Origin: Candidatus Epulonipiscium sp.
GTDB taxonomy: Bacteria > Bacillota > Clostridia > Lachnospirales > Defluviitaleaceae
Assembly: GCA_012519205.1 (NCBI GenBank)
Contig: JAAYQR010000001.1
Location: 1-45,354 of the forward strand
Direction of reading: 5' to 3'
Length of the DNA stretch: 45,354 nt
Below, one piece after another: positions 9,176 to 17,523 of this stretch (the stretch's first letter is position 1; each line of letters opens with the position of its first letter). The notes beneath the pieces are model-generated. The model saw only the letters and a list, made by a program, of their open reading frames with translations, made no database searches and was not told the origin of the DNA. The position numbers and the translations under genes are program-made.

Positions 9176-9637
9176 TTAACTTCCACCCTTGGTTTTTTCA
9201 ATAGTGTAATATATATACATGGTATCTGTTAATACAATTGCTTTAATCTCTAACTTGTATTCCCCATCCTCGTATTTTAAAATACGACGGTTCAATGCAT
9301 TGTAGATTAAATTTATGTCTATTTTGTTTAATTCTTTTCCTAATTGATTACTTAATAAAATTTTGATATATTGATTTATCTCATTTTTAGGAAATAAATG
9401 AACATCATTATTTTGAATAATAGGGTATATCTCATTTAATATGGGAGTTTCCTTTTCTTTGGGTATAGTCTTAAGTTTTTCTAATTTAGTTAAACTATCT
9501 TCAAGTTTTGCAGACAAATATTCATTTTCTTTTATTATTTCATCAAGTTTGTGCATATATAAAGTATTATAAGAAGTTGTTCCCATGACAAAACCAAATA
9601 TAAAAATCCACAGGGCTGAAAATCGGATAGTCCTCAT
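9176..9637 (-). CDS. ytrI: YtrI-like sporulation membrane protein
   Basis: This 153-aa protein has one N-terminal membrane helix (about residues 7-27), a coiled coil (about 30-60) and a soluble domain with alternating charged segments. The sequence alone gives little. The assignment rests on its ATGA overlap with a recognisable YtrH and on the matching layout of Bacillus YtrI (an N-terminal anchor followed by a coiled coil). In B. subtilis ytrHI is expressed in the mother cell under SigE and is needed for efficient sporulation; that role is carried over by inference. The start at 9637 overlaps the end of the upstream gene, which implies translational coupling. Confidence 0.6.
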   Translation of the reverse strand: MRTIRFSALWIFIFGFVMGTTSYNTLYMHKLDEIIKENEYLSAKLEDSLTKLEKLKTIPKEKETPILNEIYPIIQNNDVHLFPKNEINQYIKILLSNQLGKELNKIDINLIYNALNRRILKYEDGEYKLEIKAIVLTDTMYIYYTIEKTKGGS

Positions 9638-9960
9638 GATTTATACACCCCTAAGGAATGAAGAATTACATATCCTATATGGGCCCCTGCAAATGCGCTT
9701 ATAATATAAAGCATTTGCTTTACTACTGCTTTAAACTCCCCTTTTAAAATTCCTAAATCCAAAACCTCAAAGGAAGAAAAGGTCCCACCTAGGGCCACAA
9801 TAATTGCCCAGAGTTTTAGCTGTTCTGAAAAAACAAGCATCATTTTAATTGGCTTTTCATTACATAAAACCGCGGCGGCTGAACCGAATAAGGCTCCTCC
9901 AAGTATTACCCCTAGGGCAATAAAAAAACTATAAATCATCGTGCACAAGAGTTTATTCAT
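9634..9960 (-). CDS. ytrH: YtrH family sporulation protein
   Basis: This 108-aa, almost entirely hydrophobic protein has about three membrane segments (roughly residues 8-32, 48-62 and 82-104). The pattern (GVILGGALFGSAAAVLC at the N terminus, LWAIIVALGGTFSSFE in the middle, GAHIGYVILHSLG at the C terminus) matches the YtrH sporulation family. Such proteins sit in the forespore or mother-cell membranes during endospore formation. The ATG at 9960 follows TTGAGGTGA. It is the first gene of a two-gene unit with the YtrI-like protein and is strong evidence that the organism forms endospores. No convincing SigE promoter could be fixed by eye. Confidence 0.82.
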   Translation of the reverse strand: MNKLLCTMIYSFFIALGVILGGALFGSAAAVLCNEKPIKMMLVFSEQLKLWAIIVALGGTFSSFEVLDLGILKGEFKAVVKQMLYIISAFAGAHIGYVILHSLGVYKS

Positions 9961-10165
9961 ATCGTCACCTCAATTAAAATTATTATGGTGTTGGATAAAA
10001 CCAACAAAAATATAGGGTTTTTTATTAATCTTATTAAATTTTATGAGGATATGAAAAAAAATAAAACGAAGAATTATAAATTGTAGATTTGTTGTTCCTT
10101 AAGTACACGTTTGTTAAATGGTGGAGATAGGATAATATAAGAATTTATAAAGGAAGGTGAATTAA

Positions 10166-11434
10166 TTGAGAGTCTTACGTAAGGGTATGAGTGGTTCTGA
10201 TGTTTATGAATTACAGAGTATTTTAAAGGTAATAGGATATAATCCAGGGGATATTGATGGAGTATTTGGACAAAAAACAGAAAATGCAGTAAGAGATTTT
10301 CAAAGGAATAATGGTTTAATGCCAGACGGGGTAGTTGGGTCACAGACATATCAAAAATTAGAGCCTTTTCTAGTTGGTTATGACGAATATACAATTCAAA
10401 GGGGAGATACGCTTTATAAGATTGCTAATAGGTATTATACAACGGTATCTAGCATTACCATAGCGAATCCGGATATCAATCCTTTCTTCTTAAATATAGG
10501 GGAGCAAATTACCGTTCCATATGGAATAGATGTAGTTCAAACGGATATACCTTACACCTATTCTGTAATGGAAAGAGATATTCATGGTTTAGAAATGAGA
10601 TATCCGTTTTTAACAGTAGATACCATAGGAAAAAGTGTAGAAGGTAGAAACTTATACATGATTAAGTTAGGGGATGGACCAAGAGAAGTGTTTTTTAATG
10701 GTTCCCATCATGCTAATGAATGGATTACAACACCGCTTCTAATGAAGTGGATTGAACAATTTTCTAAAGCCTTTGCAAGGGGAGGAATTATAAGGGGTTA
10801 TCCCACAAGGACCATATGGGAACAAGCGACCATCTATATAGTTCCCATGGTCAACCCTGATGGGGTAGAATTAGTTATTAATGGGATATCTCCTAGGAAT
10901 CCGAGATACAATCAAGTTGTAGGATGGAATAGAGGGGATATTGATTTTAGCAGATGGAAGGCAAATATAAGGGGGGTCGATTTAAACCGTAACTATAATG
11001 CTTCTTGGGAAGAATACAAGGAAGTTGAAGCTAGCCTTGGAATTAACGGGCCTGGTCCATATTTATATGCAGGACCCAATCCTGAATCGGAGCCGGAATC
11101 AAAGGCTGTAGCTGATTTCACTAGAAGTCATAATTTTCGTCTTGTTTTATCGTATCATACCCAGGGTGAAGTGATTTTCTGGAATTATAGAAATTTACAA
11201 CCGCCAGAGGCTTTAAGAATTGGAGAGCTTTTTGCATCAGTTAGTGGATACACTTTGGCAGAACCGGCAGGGGCAGCGCTATATGCAGGATATAAGGATT
11301 GGTTCATAAAAGAATATAGAAGACCAGGATATACGATAGAAGTAGGACTAGGAATAAATCCACTGCCTATTTCACAATCTGGTAGAATATATGAAGACAA
11401 TGAGGAATTGCTTCTTTTAGCCCCTTTAGTATAG
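10166..11434 (+). CDS. M14 carboxypeptidase with PG-binding and LysM domains (gamma-D-Glu-mDAP type)
   Basis: This is a 422-aa peptidoglycan-directed zinc carboxypeptidase. Residues 1-67 form a PG_binding_1 repeat (GMSGSDVYELQ..DIDGVFGQKTENAVRDFQ). Residues 73-120 form a LysM domain (YTIQRGDTLYKIANRYYTT). The rest is the M14 domain, with zinc ligands in GSHHANEWIT, the substrate Arg in RGVDLNRNY, the third zinc His in SYHTQGEV and the catalytic Glu in YTIEVGLG. The layout matches the Bacillus sphaericus-type gamma-D-glutamyl-meso-diaminopimelate peptidase I, which cleaves the cell-wall peptide in sporulating cells. No signal peptide is present, as in those enzymes. The start is TTG at 10166, after AAGGAAGGTGA. 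It is divergent from ytrH, which fits a sporulation role (inference). Confidence 0.9.
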   Translation: MRVLRKGMSGSDVYELQSILKVIGYNPGDIDGVFGQKTENAVRDFQRNNGLMPDGVVGSQTYQKLEPFLVGYDEYTIQRGDTLYKIANRYYTTVSSITIANPDINPFFLNIGEQITVPYGIDVVQTDIPYTYSVMERDIHGLEMRYPFLTVDTIGKSVEGRNLYMIKLGDGPREVFFNGSHHANEWITTPLLMKWIEQFSKAFARGGIIRGYPTRTIWEQATIYIVPMVNPDGVELVINGISPRNPRYNQVVGWNRGDIDFSRWKANIRGVDLNRNYNASWEEYKEVEASLGINGPGPYLYAGPNPESEPESKAVADFTRSHNFRLVLSYHTQGEVIFWNYRNLQPPEALRIGELFASVSGYTLAEPAGAALYAGYKDWFIKEYRRPGYTIEVGLGINPLPISQSGRIYEDNEELLLLAPLV

Positions 11435-11455
11435 AATTATAGGAGAAAGTTTTAC

Positions 11456-11485
11456 TTGACATGATATGATTTTGTATGTTATCGT
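11456..11485 (+). promoter_or_regulatory. Promoter of O-acetylhomoserine sulfhydrylase gene
   Basis: A consensus TTGACA (11456-11461) is followed after 18 bases by TATCGT (11480-11485). TATAAA further on is too far from the -35. A transcript from here would include the hairpin at 11501-11520 in its leader. Confidence 0.5.
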
Positions 11486-11500
11486 ATAAAAAATTCATTA

Positions 11501-11525
11501 GGCTCTCCTTTTGGAGAGCCTTCTT
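11501..11525 (+). terminator. Terminator-like hairpin in leader or after M14 gene
   Basis: A perfect 8-bp GC-rich stem GGCTCTCC / GGAGAGCC (11501-11508 with 11513-11520) with a TTTT loop is followed by TTCTTAT. It can end transcription of the M14 gene. Because it lies downstream of a TTGACA promoter, it could instead attenuate the next gene. No S-box or T-box fits in the roughly 60-base leader. Confidence 0.6.
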
Positions 11526-11552
11526 ATACTTAGAACAAAAGGAGGAATCAAA

Positions 11553-12824
11553 ATGGGAAACTGGCAGCTAGAAACCAAAGCAGTACAAGGAGGTTATACT
11601 CCTAAAAATTCCGAACCTAGAATATTACCTATATACCAAAGTACTACATATAAATACGATAGTGCAGAGCATGTGGCAAAATTATTCGATTTAGAGGCAG
11701 ATGGACATATGTATACTAGAATAAGTAACCCCACATTGGCTGCATTTGAAGAAAAAATGACGATTTTAGAAGGAGGAGTAGGTGCTTTATCTACTTCATC
11801 CGGACAAGCGGCTACGACTTTAGCTATCCTTAATATATGCAGGTCAGGGGAGCATATAATAGCTGCAAGCACCCTTTATGGCGGAACTTTTAGCCTAATG
11901 TCTACGACATTAAAAAAGGTTGGTGTAGAAGTAACTTTTGTTGACCCGGAAAGCAAGTCAGATGAAATAAAGAAACATTTTAAATCCAATACCAAGGCTA
12001 TATTTGGCGAAACCATAGGGAATCCCGGTCTTAATATCTTAGACTTTGATAAGTTTTCCTCTATAGCCAAAGAGATGGGCGTTCCTTTGATAATAGATAA
12101 TACCTTTGCTACTCCATATCTTTTTAGACCCTTAGAGCATGGGGCTAATATAGTAATTCATTCTGCCACGAAATACATCGATGGTCATGCAACTAGTGTA
12201 GGTGGAATTATTATAGATGGGGGAAATTTTGATTGGGCTAATGGTAAGTATCCAGACTTGGTAGAACCTGACCCAAGTTATCACGGTATAAAGTATGTCG
12301 AGCAGTTTGGAAAACAGGCATATATTGTAAAAGCCAGAGTACAACTTCTAAGAGATTTAGGTTCAACATTAAGCCCTTTTAACGGATTCATGATGAATTT
12401 AGGCCTTGAAACCCTTCACATCAGGATGGATAGGCATAGTGAAAACGCTATAAAATTAGCTAAGTTTTTAGAAAATCATCCTAAGGTTGCTTGGGTGAGC
12501 TATCCTGGACTTCCTAGTCATAAGTCCTACTCTTTAGCCCAAAAATACCTCGCTAAGGGTTGTAGTGGAGTGTTGACCTTTGGAGTTAAGGGTGGGAAGG
12601 AAGCAGGAATCAAATTTATTAATAATGTTAAATTAGCTGCATTGGTTGTTCATGTAGCTGATGTAAGAACTTGCGTATTACACCCTGCTAGCACTACCCA
12701 TAGACAATTAACTAGGGAGCAGCAGATATTCTCGGGAGTAACAGAAGATTTAATAAGGGTATCTGTGGGTATCGAAAATATAGATGATATTATTGATGAT
12801 TTTGATCAGGCCCTTAATAAATAA
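11553..12824 (+). CDS. metY: O-acetylhomoserine aminocarboxypropyltransferase / sulfhydrylase
   Basis: This PLP enzyme makes homocysteine (or methionine precursors) from O-acetyl-L-homoserine and sulfide, and can also act as a cysteine-synthase-type enzyme. It is 423 aa, the family length. The Cys/Met metabolism PLP fold is clear: PIYQSTTYKYDSAEH, YTRISNPTLAAFEEKM, SSGQAATTLAI, the PLP-binding Lys in HSATKYIDGHA, and the C-terminal RLSVGIE-type motif (IRVSVGIENIDDI). The motif HPASTTHRQL is typical of this subfamily rather than of cystathionine synthases. The ATG at 11553 follows AAAGGAGGA. The gene stands alone between its own promoter and terminator. Confidence 0.92.
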   Translation: MGNWQLETKAVQGGYTPKNSEPRILPIYQSTTYKYDSAEHVAKLFDLEADGHMYTRISNPTLAAFEEKMTILEGGVGALSTSSGQAATTLAILNICRSGEHIIAASTLYGGTFSLMSTTLKKVGVEVTFVDPESKSDEIKKHFKSNTKAIFGETIGNPGLNILDFDKFSSIAKEMGVPLIIDNTFATPYLFRPLEHGANIVIHSATKYIDGHATSVGGIIIDGGNFDWANGKYPDLVEPDPSYHGIKYVEQFGKQAYIVKARVQLLRDLGSTLSPFNGFMMNLGLETLHIRMDRHSENAIKLAKFLENHPKVAWVSYPGLPSHKSYSLAQKYLAKGCSGVLTFGVKGGKEAGIKFINNVKLAALVVHVADVRTCVLHPASTTHRQLTREQQIFSGVTEDLIRVSVGIENIDDIIDDFDQALNK

Positions 12825-12848
12825 AGCCCCTTATGGGGCTTTATTTGC
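12820..12848 (+). terminator. Terminator after metY
   Basis: An 11-bp stem AATAAAGCCCC / GGGGCTTTATT (12820-12830 with 12835-12845) with a TTAT loop overlaps the stop codon and is followed by TT. Confidence 0.85.
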
Positions 12849-12867
12849 TACTGCTAAATGACCTTCC

Positions 12868-12895
12868 TTGCAACAGATGTTTTGGATGATATAAT
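12868..12895 (+). promoter_or_regulatory. Promoter upstream of small cysteine-rich genes
   Basis: TTGCAA (12868-12873), a 16-base spacer and TATAAT (12890-12895). The transcript would then contain the inverted repeat at 12904-12955. Confidence 0.5.
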
Positions 12896-12903
12896 ATAAT
12901 GAA

Positions 12904-12955
12904 TAATATATAAATATTCAAACTTTGTTCATGATTTCTTCATATTTATATATTA
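12904..12955 (+). repeat. 14-bp perfect inverted repeat in leader of zinc-ribbon gene
   Basis: The A/T-only arms 12904-12917 and 12942-12955 are exact reverse complements, separated by 24 bases. They lie just downstream of the promoter and before the 54-aa gene, which suits an operator or leader hairpin. Low complexity weakens the case. Confidence 0.45.
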
Positions 12956-13004
12956 GAATATAGTATGAGAGAATTTATCCTGATGAACAAGGAAGTGAGT
13001 GAAT

Positions 13005-13169
13005 ATGGAGTGTCCTGTATGTCATAACAAACATTTAGGGACCGTGGGAAGGATTAGATATTACTGCCCTAAATGTAATATAGAAATTGTGATTAGGGAT
13101 AATATATTAGAAGTATATGAAATAAAAGAGGATGGGGAATTGGTACTTGTTAAACAACAGGCATCATAG
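13005..13169 (+). CDS. Small zinc-ribbon protein (54 aa)
   Basis: This is a 54-aa protein with two CxxC knuckles, CPVC at residues 3-6 and CPKC at residues 21-24, giving a complete four-cysteine zinc ribbon of about 25 residues. A short acidic/hydrophobic tail (LEVYEIKEDGELVLVKQQ) follows. The ATG at 13005 is preceded by GGAAGTGAG. The next gene begins 20 bases after its stop and also encodes a cysteine-bearing protein, so the two are probably co-transcribed. Small zinc ribbons of this kind often bind nucleic acid or serve as metal-dependent adaptors, but no specific role is known for this one. Confidence 0.7.
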   Translation: MECPVCHNKHLGTVGRIRYYCPKCNIEIVIRDNILEVYEIKEDGELVLVKQQAS

Positions 13170-13188
13170 TTTAGGAGATGATAATAAT

Positions 13189-13506
13189 ATGGAAATGATG
13201 ACTAATCTTTTATGGATTATCACGTTATGGCTGGTGATTTCTAGAACCTTGCGAGCGGTTAGAATTATTCAATACCAAAGGAAACTCCAAGAAGAGGCAC
13301 TTGCAGATAAACAGTTGAATAAAAGGCCATTAGATGAGAGCGAAAAAGATGGTATTCAAATAGAGATGGTAGAAGATTTAATTTGCGGGAAATTTGTCGA
13401 AAGAAACCAGGCATACCAGCTTTCAAAAGAAAACAAAACTCATTTTTTTTGCAGTTGGAATTGTAGAGAAAAATATATTAAAGAACATTTAGAGCAGCCC
13501 GAATAA
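13189..13506 (+). CDS. Membrane-anchored small protein with YHS/TRASH-like cysteine site
   Basis: The 105-aa protein has an N-terminal membrane helix (about residues 3-22), a charged helical linker, and a C-terminal metal-site-like block. The block has DLICGKFV at one end and FFCSWNCREKYIKEH at the other, resembling the C..CxxxC spacing of YHS/TRASH-type metal-binding domains. Such domains sense or carry metals; this assignment is by pattern only. The ATG at 13189 follows TAGGAGATGAT. An in-frame ATG at 13132 would overlap the upstream gene and has a poorer site. It forms a probable two-gene unit with the zinc ribbon just upstream and ends in a terminator. Confidence 0.6.
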   Translation: MEMMTNLLWIITLWLVISRTLRAVRIIQYQRKLQEEALADKQLNKRPLDESEKDGIQIEMVEDLICGKFVERNQAYQLSKENKTHFFCSWNCREKYIKEHLEQPE

Positions 13507-13522
13507 ACAGGGCTGTTTTTTG
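13494..13522 (+). terminator. Terminator after YHS-like gene
   Basis: CAGCCC (13495-13500) pairs with GGGCTG (13510-13515) and is followed by six T's. It overlaps the stop codon. Confidence 0.8.
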
Positions 13523-13551
13523 TTAATAATAATTAAAAAAGGAGGATATAA

Positions 13552-14313
13552 ATGAAGAAAATTGCCATTGTTACAGGGGCTTCCTCTGGCTTAGGAGTGG
13601 ATTTTGTAAGGCAGATAGATAGAAAATATAACTTAGATGAAATTTGGATGATAGCCCGAAGAAAAAAAAGAATGATAAAAATTGCAAAGGAGCTTAGGAA
13701 GGCCAAAGGGGTGATTATAGAGGCTGATTTAAGCAATATGGAAGAAATAAATGAGCTATCTAAAAGATTACAAAAAGAAAAGGTAAGAGTTTTTCTCCTT
13801 GTAAATAGTGCAGGACTTGGGAAGATCGGTACTTTTGCCGAACTATCTTTAGAAGAACAACTTGATATGATTGATTTGAACATAAAGGCATTAACAGCAA
13901 CAACCTATAAGGTTATTCCTTACTTAGCAAGGGGGGCTAAAATTATTCAAGTTGCATCATCGGCAGGATTTTTACCCCAGCCTGGTTTTAATATTTATGC
14001 CGCTACTAAAGCCTTTGTATTGCACTTTAGTAAAGCATTAAATATCGAACTAGGGAGTAAGGGTATCCATGTTTTGGCTGTATGTCCTGGGCCTGTTAAA
14101 ACGGAATTTTTTAATATTGCCTCGGCTAATAAAAAACCCTTAGGTTGGAAGACAAAGTTTATGGCTAAATCAAAGAAAGTAGTATCTAAGGCCCTAAAAG
14201 ATGCAAATAAAAATAAAATGGTTTCCGTCTACGGATGTTCCATGAAAGCCTTTAAGGTAATTTCTAAGATAATTCCCCATTCATTAATTCTTAAATTGTT
14301 TAAATGGGACTAG
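13552..14313 (+). CDS. SDR family oxidoreductase (DltE/YqjQ-like)
   Basis: This 253-aa classical short-chain dehydrogenase has TGASSGLG (NAD(P)-binding, residues 8-15), the NSAG motif (NSAGLGKIG), the catalytic Ser in VASSAGF, and the active-site Tyr-Lys as YAATK. The basic residues after the second strand (ARRKKRM) suggest a preference for NADPH. The C-terminal half lacks clear substrate-specific signatures, so the substrate is unknown. The ATG at 13552 follows AAAGGAGGA. It appears to be a single gene with a following spacer of about 165 bases. Confidence 0.85.
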   Translation: MKKIAIVTGASSGLGVDFVRQIDRKYNLDEIWMIARRKKRMIKIAKELRKAKGVIIEADLSNMEEINELSKRLQKEKVRVFLLVNSAGLGKIGTFAELSLEEQLDMIDLNIKALTATTYKVIPYLARGAKIIQVASSAGFLPQPGFNIYAATKAFVLHFSKALNIELGSKGIHVLAVCPGPVKTEFFNIASANKKPLGWKTKFMAKSKKVVSKALKDANKNKMVSVYGCSMKAFKVISKIIPHSLILKLFKWD

Positions 14314-14429
14314 GACTTTAGATTTTATAATCTATACAATTATATTTTTGTCTTAGGATTAACTTATGAGTATATTTTTTATATTGGAGAATACTTAAAT
14401 ATGAGAACTAACTATTGTTGAAAACGATG

Positions 14430-14458
14430 GAATATATTAAAATATAGTTAATATATTC
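14430..14458 (+). promoter_or_regulatory. Palindromic site before M16C protease gene
   Basis: GAATATATTA (14430-14439) and TAATATATTC (14449-14458) are exact inverted copies with a 9-base spacer. The pair lies just upstream of the ribosome binding site of the next gene. It could be an operator, but A/T richness makes chance possible. Confidence 0.35.
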
Positions 14459-14480
14459 TAACAAAAGATGGAAAGGAAGA

Positions 14481-17408
14481 ATGAGTATGGAAGTAAATTC
14501 TATAATCCATGGTTTTAAATTAATCGAAGAAAAAGAGATAAAAGAAATAAACTCTATTGCCCGTATTTTACTCCATGAGAAAAGTGGTGCTAGGCTTTTA
14601 AGCCTACAAAATGATGACGAAAACAAAGTTTTTTCAATTACCTTTAGAACCCCCCCAACTGATAGTACGGGGCTGCCACATATTCTAGAACACTGTGTAC
14701 TTTGTGGCTCAAGAAAATTTCCAACTAAAGACCCCTTTGTGGAATTGGCTAAAGGCTCCTTAAATACATATCTTAATGCCATGACCTTTTCTGATAAGAC
14801 TATGTATCCTATTGCTAGCACTAATGAAAAAGACTTTATCAATTTAATGGATGTATATCTTGATGCAGTATTTTATCCTAATATATATAAGCATCCAGAA
14901 ATATTAATGCAAGAGGGGTGGCATTATGATTTAGAAAACGAAGAGGATGAATTGACTTATAAGGGAGTAGTCTATAATGAAATGAAAGGGGCTTTTTCAT
15001 CTCCTGAATCCATTTTATTTAGAAAAATTCAAGAGACCCTTCTACCTAACACTCCTTATGGAGTAGAGTCAGGGGGAGATCCTGAATATATTCCGGATTT
15101 AACCTATGAAGATTTTATAGCCTTCCATAAGAAATATTACCATCCTTCTAATAGCTACATACATCTTTATGGCAATGGGGATTTAAAAGAGCAGCTTAAG
15201 TTTATAGACAGTAAATACTTAAGTGCTTTCGATAGGCAGAATATAGACTCTTCGATACCTTTAGAAAGTTCTTTTGAAAAAATAGAGGAAATAGATATTT
15301 ACTATCCTATATCCAAAGAGGAAAAGGAGCAGGGTAAAACATATCTAAGCCTAAACTATGTTATCGATAAATCTACGAATCCTGAGACCTATTTGGCTTT
15401 CCAGATTTTAGAGTATCTACTGCTAGAAACCCCAGCGGCTCCACTTAAGAAGGCATTATTAGATGCACAAATTGGAAAGGATGTCTTTGGTAGCTTTGAT
15501 ACCAGTATATTGCAGTCCACCTTTAGCATTATAGTTAAAAATGGAGATAGAGATAAGAAAGAATTGTTTCAGAAGGTGGTTTATGATACCTTAAAACAAC
15601 TGGCAAAGGAGGGAATCGATAAAAAATTAATAGAAGCAGCTGTTAACTCAAAAGAATTCAGTTTGAGGGAGGCAGACTCTAGGGGGTATCCTAAGGGAAT
15701 AATATATGCAATAAAAAGTTTAAGTACTTGGCTTTACGATAAACACCCCTTGGCAAATCTAGAATATGAGTCTATTCTAGAAAAGATAAAAGAAAGTTTT
15801 AATTCCCCTTATTTCGAGGATCTAATAGAAAAATATATACTCAATAATACCCATGGAACCATGCTTATACTAAATCCTAAGAAAGATTTGTCAGAGGAAA
15901 AGGCATACAAAGTTAAACAAAAATTATCCGATTACAAGTCTAAACTATCGAAAGATGAAATAAAAGAATTAGTTAGCCAGACAAAAAAATTAAGGGAAAG
16001 ACAGATTAGCCCTGATAACCCTGAAGATATAGAAAAAATTCCTATGCTTTCCCTAGAAGACATAAATAAGGAATCAGAAAAATTACCTCAGGTGGAAAGA
16101 GATGAAGAAGGGATAAGGGTATTATTTCACCCCTTATTCACCAATAAGATTACGTATCTAAACCTTTATTTTGATTTGAAAACTATTGAACAGGATTTAA
16201 TTCCCTATGCGGGAATGCTTGTTGGCATACTAGGCAAAATAAGCACAGAAAAATATAATTATGCAGATTTATCTAATGAAATAAATATCCATACGGGAGG
16301 GATAAGTTTATATGCCGATACTTTTGGCATCAACGGAAGTCCAACAGATTATGAAAGCAAATTTATTCTTAAGACAAAATCTTTAACTAAGAAACTTCCG
16401 CAATTGCTTGAACTGATTACACAAATTATTACTTCTACAACTTTTGACGACGAAAAAAGGATTCTAGAAATTATTAGAGAAATGAAATCCCGTATGGAGA
16501 TGACTCTTTATAATCAGGGACACATGGTTGCCTATAATCGTCTTGCAGCATATTATTCAGAAAAAGGTGCATATGCAGAGTTGCTTAAAGGTTTTTCTTT
16601 TTATCAATTTGTGGTAGATATTGAAGAACAGTTTGAAGCTAAAAAAGATGAGGTCATAACCAATTTAAAAAGAGCGGCAGATCAAATTTTTAATTTGAAT
16701 AATTTAATGGTAGGACTTACATCTTATGAAGAAGAATATGATGAGTTTAAGAAGAATTTCCCTATATTAACCGGCAGGTTAAACAAAAAAGAAGTTGAAA
16801 AGCAAAACTACTCCTTTAAATTAAGCTCTAAAAATGAAGGATTGATGACCCAAAGCGATGTTCAATATGTAGCTAAGGGATACAATTTCCTAGAATTAGG
16901 TTATTCTTATTCTGGAAGTCTTCAAGTATTAAAAACCATAATAGGATTAGATTATCTTTGGAATAAGGTGCGGGTTCAAGGGGGAGCATACGGGGCATTT
17001 ATTAATTTCTCACGGACTGGTAATATGTTTTTTGCCTCTTACAGGGATCCAAATTTGAAAAAAACTTTAGATGCATATGATGCAACGGCAAAATATATGG
17101 ATAGATTTGATGGTACTAAAAGGGATATGACAAAGTACATCATCGGTACTATAAGTAAACTCGACTATCCCTTAAGCCCATCCATGAAAGGTGAAAAGGC
17201 AGTATCATGCTATATCAGCAAAATAACCTGGGAAGATGTCCAAAAGGAAAGAAATGAAATACTAAATACCAAAAAAGAGGACATAAAATCTTATAAAGAA
17301 ATGATGGAAAAATTAGCAGAACAAGATTATATATGCGTAATGGGAAGCAGAGATGTAATACAAGAAAACCAGGATTTATTTGAAGAAGTAATAGAGGTAT
17401 TTAAGTAA
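14481..17408 (+). CDS. M16C family metalloprotease (presequence protease-like)
   Basis: This is a 975-aa insulinase-superfamily peptidase of the PreP/M16C type, which degrades unstructured peptides inside a closed chamber. The inverted zinc motif HxxEH is present as HILEH (His67, Glu70, His71), with the distal zinc Glu expected in VVYNEMKGAFSS. The four-domain layout is full length for the family. The M16C-associated middle domain (about residues 460-720) and the C-terminal half with the Arg/Tyr substrate site (RVQGGAYGAFINFSRTG) are recognisable. There is no signal peptide. The ATG at 14481 follows GGAAAGGAAG. Together with PepD, PepT and MetY it fits a peptide and amino-acid metabolism theme, though it is transcribed alone. 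Confidence 0.92.
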   Translation: MSMEVNSIIHGFKLIEEKEIKEINSIARILLHEKSGARLLSLQNDDENKVFSITFRTPPTDSTGLPHILEHCVLCGSRKFPTKDPFVELAKGSLNTYLNAMTFSDKTMYPIASTNEKDFINLMDVYLDAVFYPNIYKHPEILMQEGWHYDLENEEDELTYKGVVYNEMKGAFSSPESILFRKIQETLLPNTPYGVESGGDPEYIPDLTYEDFIAFHKKYYHPSNSYIHLYGNGDLKEQLKFIDSKYLSAFDRQNIDSSIPLESSFEKIEEIDIYYPISKEEKEQGKTYLSLNYVIDKSTNPETYLAFQILEYLLLETPAAPLKKALLDAQIGKDVFGSFDTSILQSTFSIIVKNGDRDKKELFQKVVYDTLKQLAKEGIDKKLIEAAVNSKEFSLREADSRGYPKGIIYAIKSLSTWLYDKHPLANLEYESILEKIKESFNSPYFEDLIEKYILNNTHGTMLILNPKKDLSEEKAYKVKQKLSDYKSKLSKDEIKELVSQTKKLRERQISPDNPEDIEKIPMLSLEDINKESEKLPQVERDEEGIRVLFHPLFTNKITYLNLYFDLKTIEQDLIPYAGMLVGILGKISTEKYNYADLSNEINIHTGGISLYADTFGINGSPTDYESKFILKTKSLTKKLPQLLELITQIITSTTFDDEKRILEIIREMKSRMEMTLYNQGHMVAYNRLAAYYSEKGAYAELLKGFSFYQFVVDIEEQFEAKKDEVITNLKRAADQIFNLNNLMVGLTSYEEEYDEFKKNFPILTGRLNKKEVEKQNYSFKLSSKNEGLMTQSDVQYVAKGYNFLELGYSYSGSLQVLKTIIGLDYLWNKVRVQGGAYGAFINFSRTGNMFFASYRDPNLKKTLDAYDATAKYMDRFDGTKRDMTKYIIGTISKLDYPLSPSMKGEKAVSCYISKITWEDVQKERNEILNTKKEDIKSYKEMMEKLAEQDYICVMGSRDVIQENQDLFEEVIEVFK

Positions 17409-17415
17409 TTTGGGT

Positions 17416-17457
17416 AAGAAAAGGATGGATTTCACATAAGCATCCTTTTCTTTTTGT
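17416..17457 (+). terminator. Terminator after M16C protease gene
   Basis: A 12-bp perfect stem (17416-17427 with 17441-17452), a 13-base loop, then a T run. Confidence 0.88.
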
Positions 17458-17523
17458 AATTATTTTGATACACTAAAGTATGATAATCATGGAGTTTGTA
17501 TTATATGGGTCGGAGGTAAGCGG

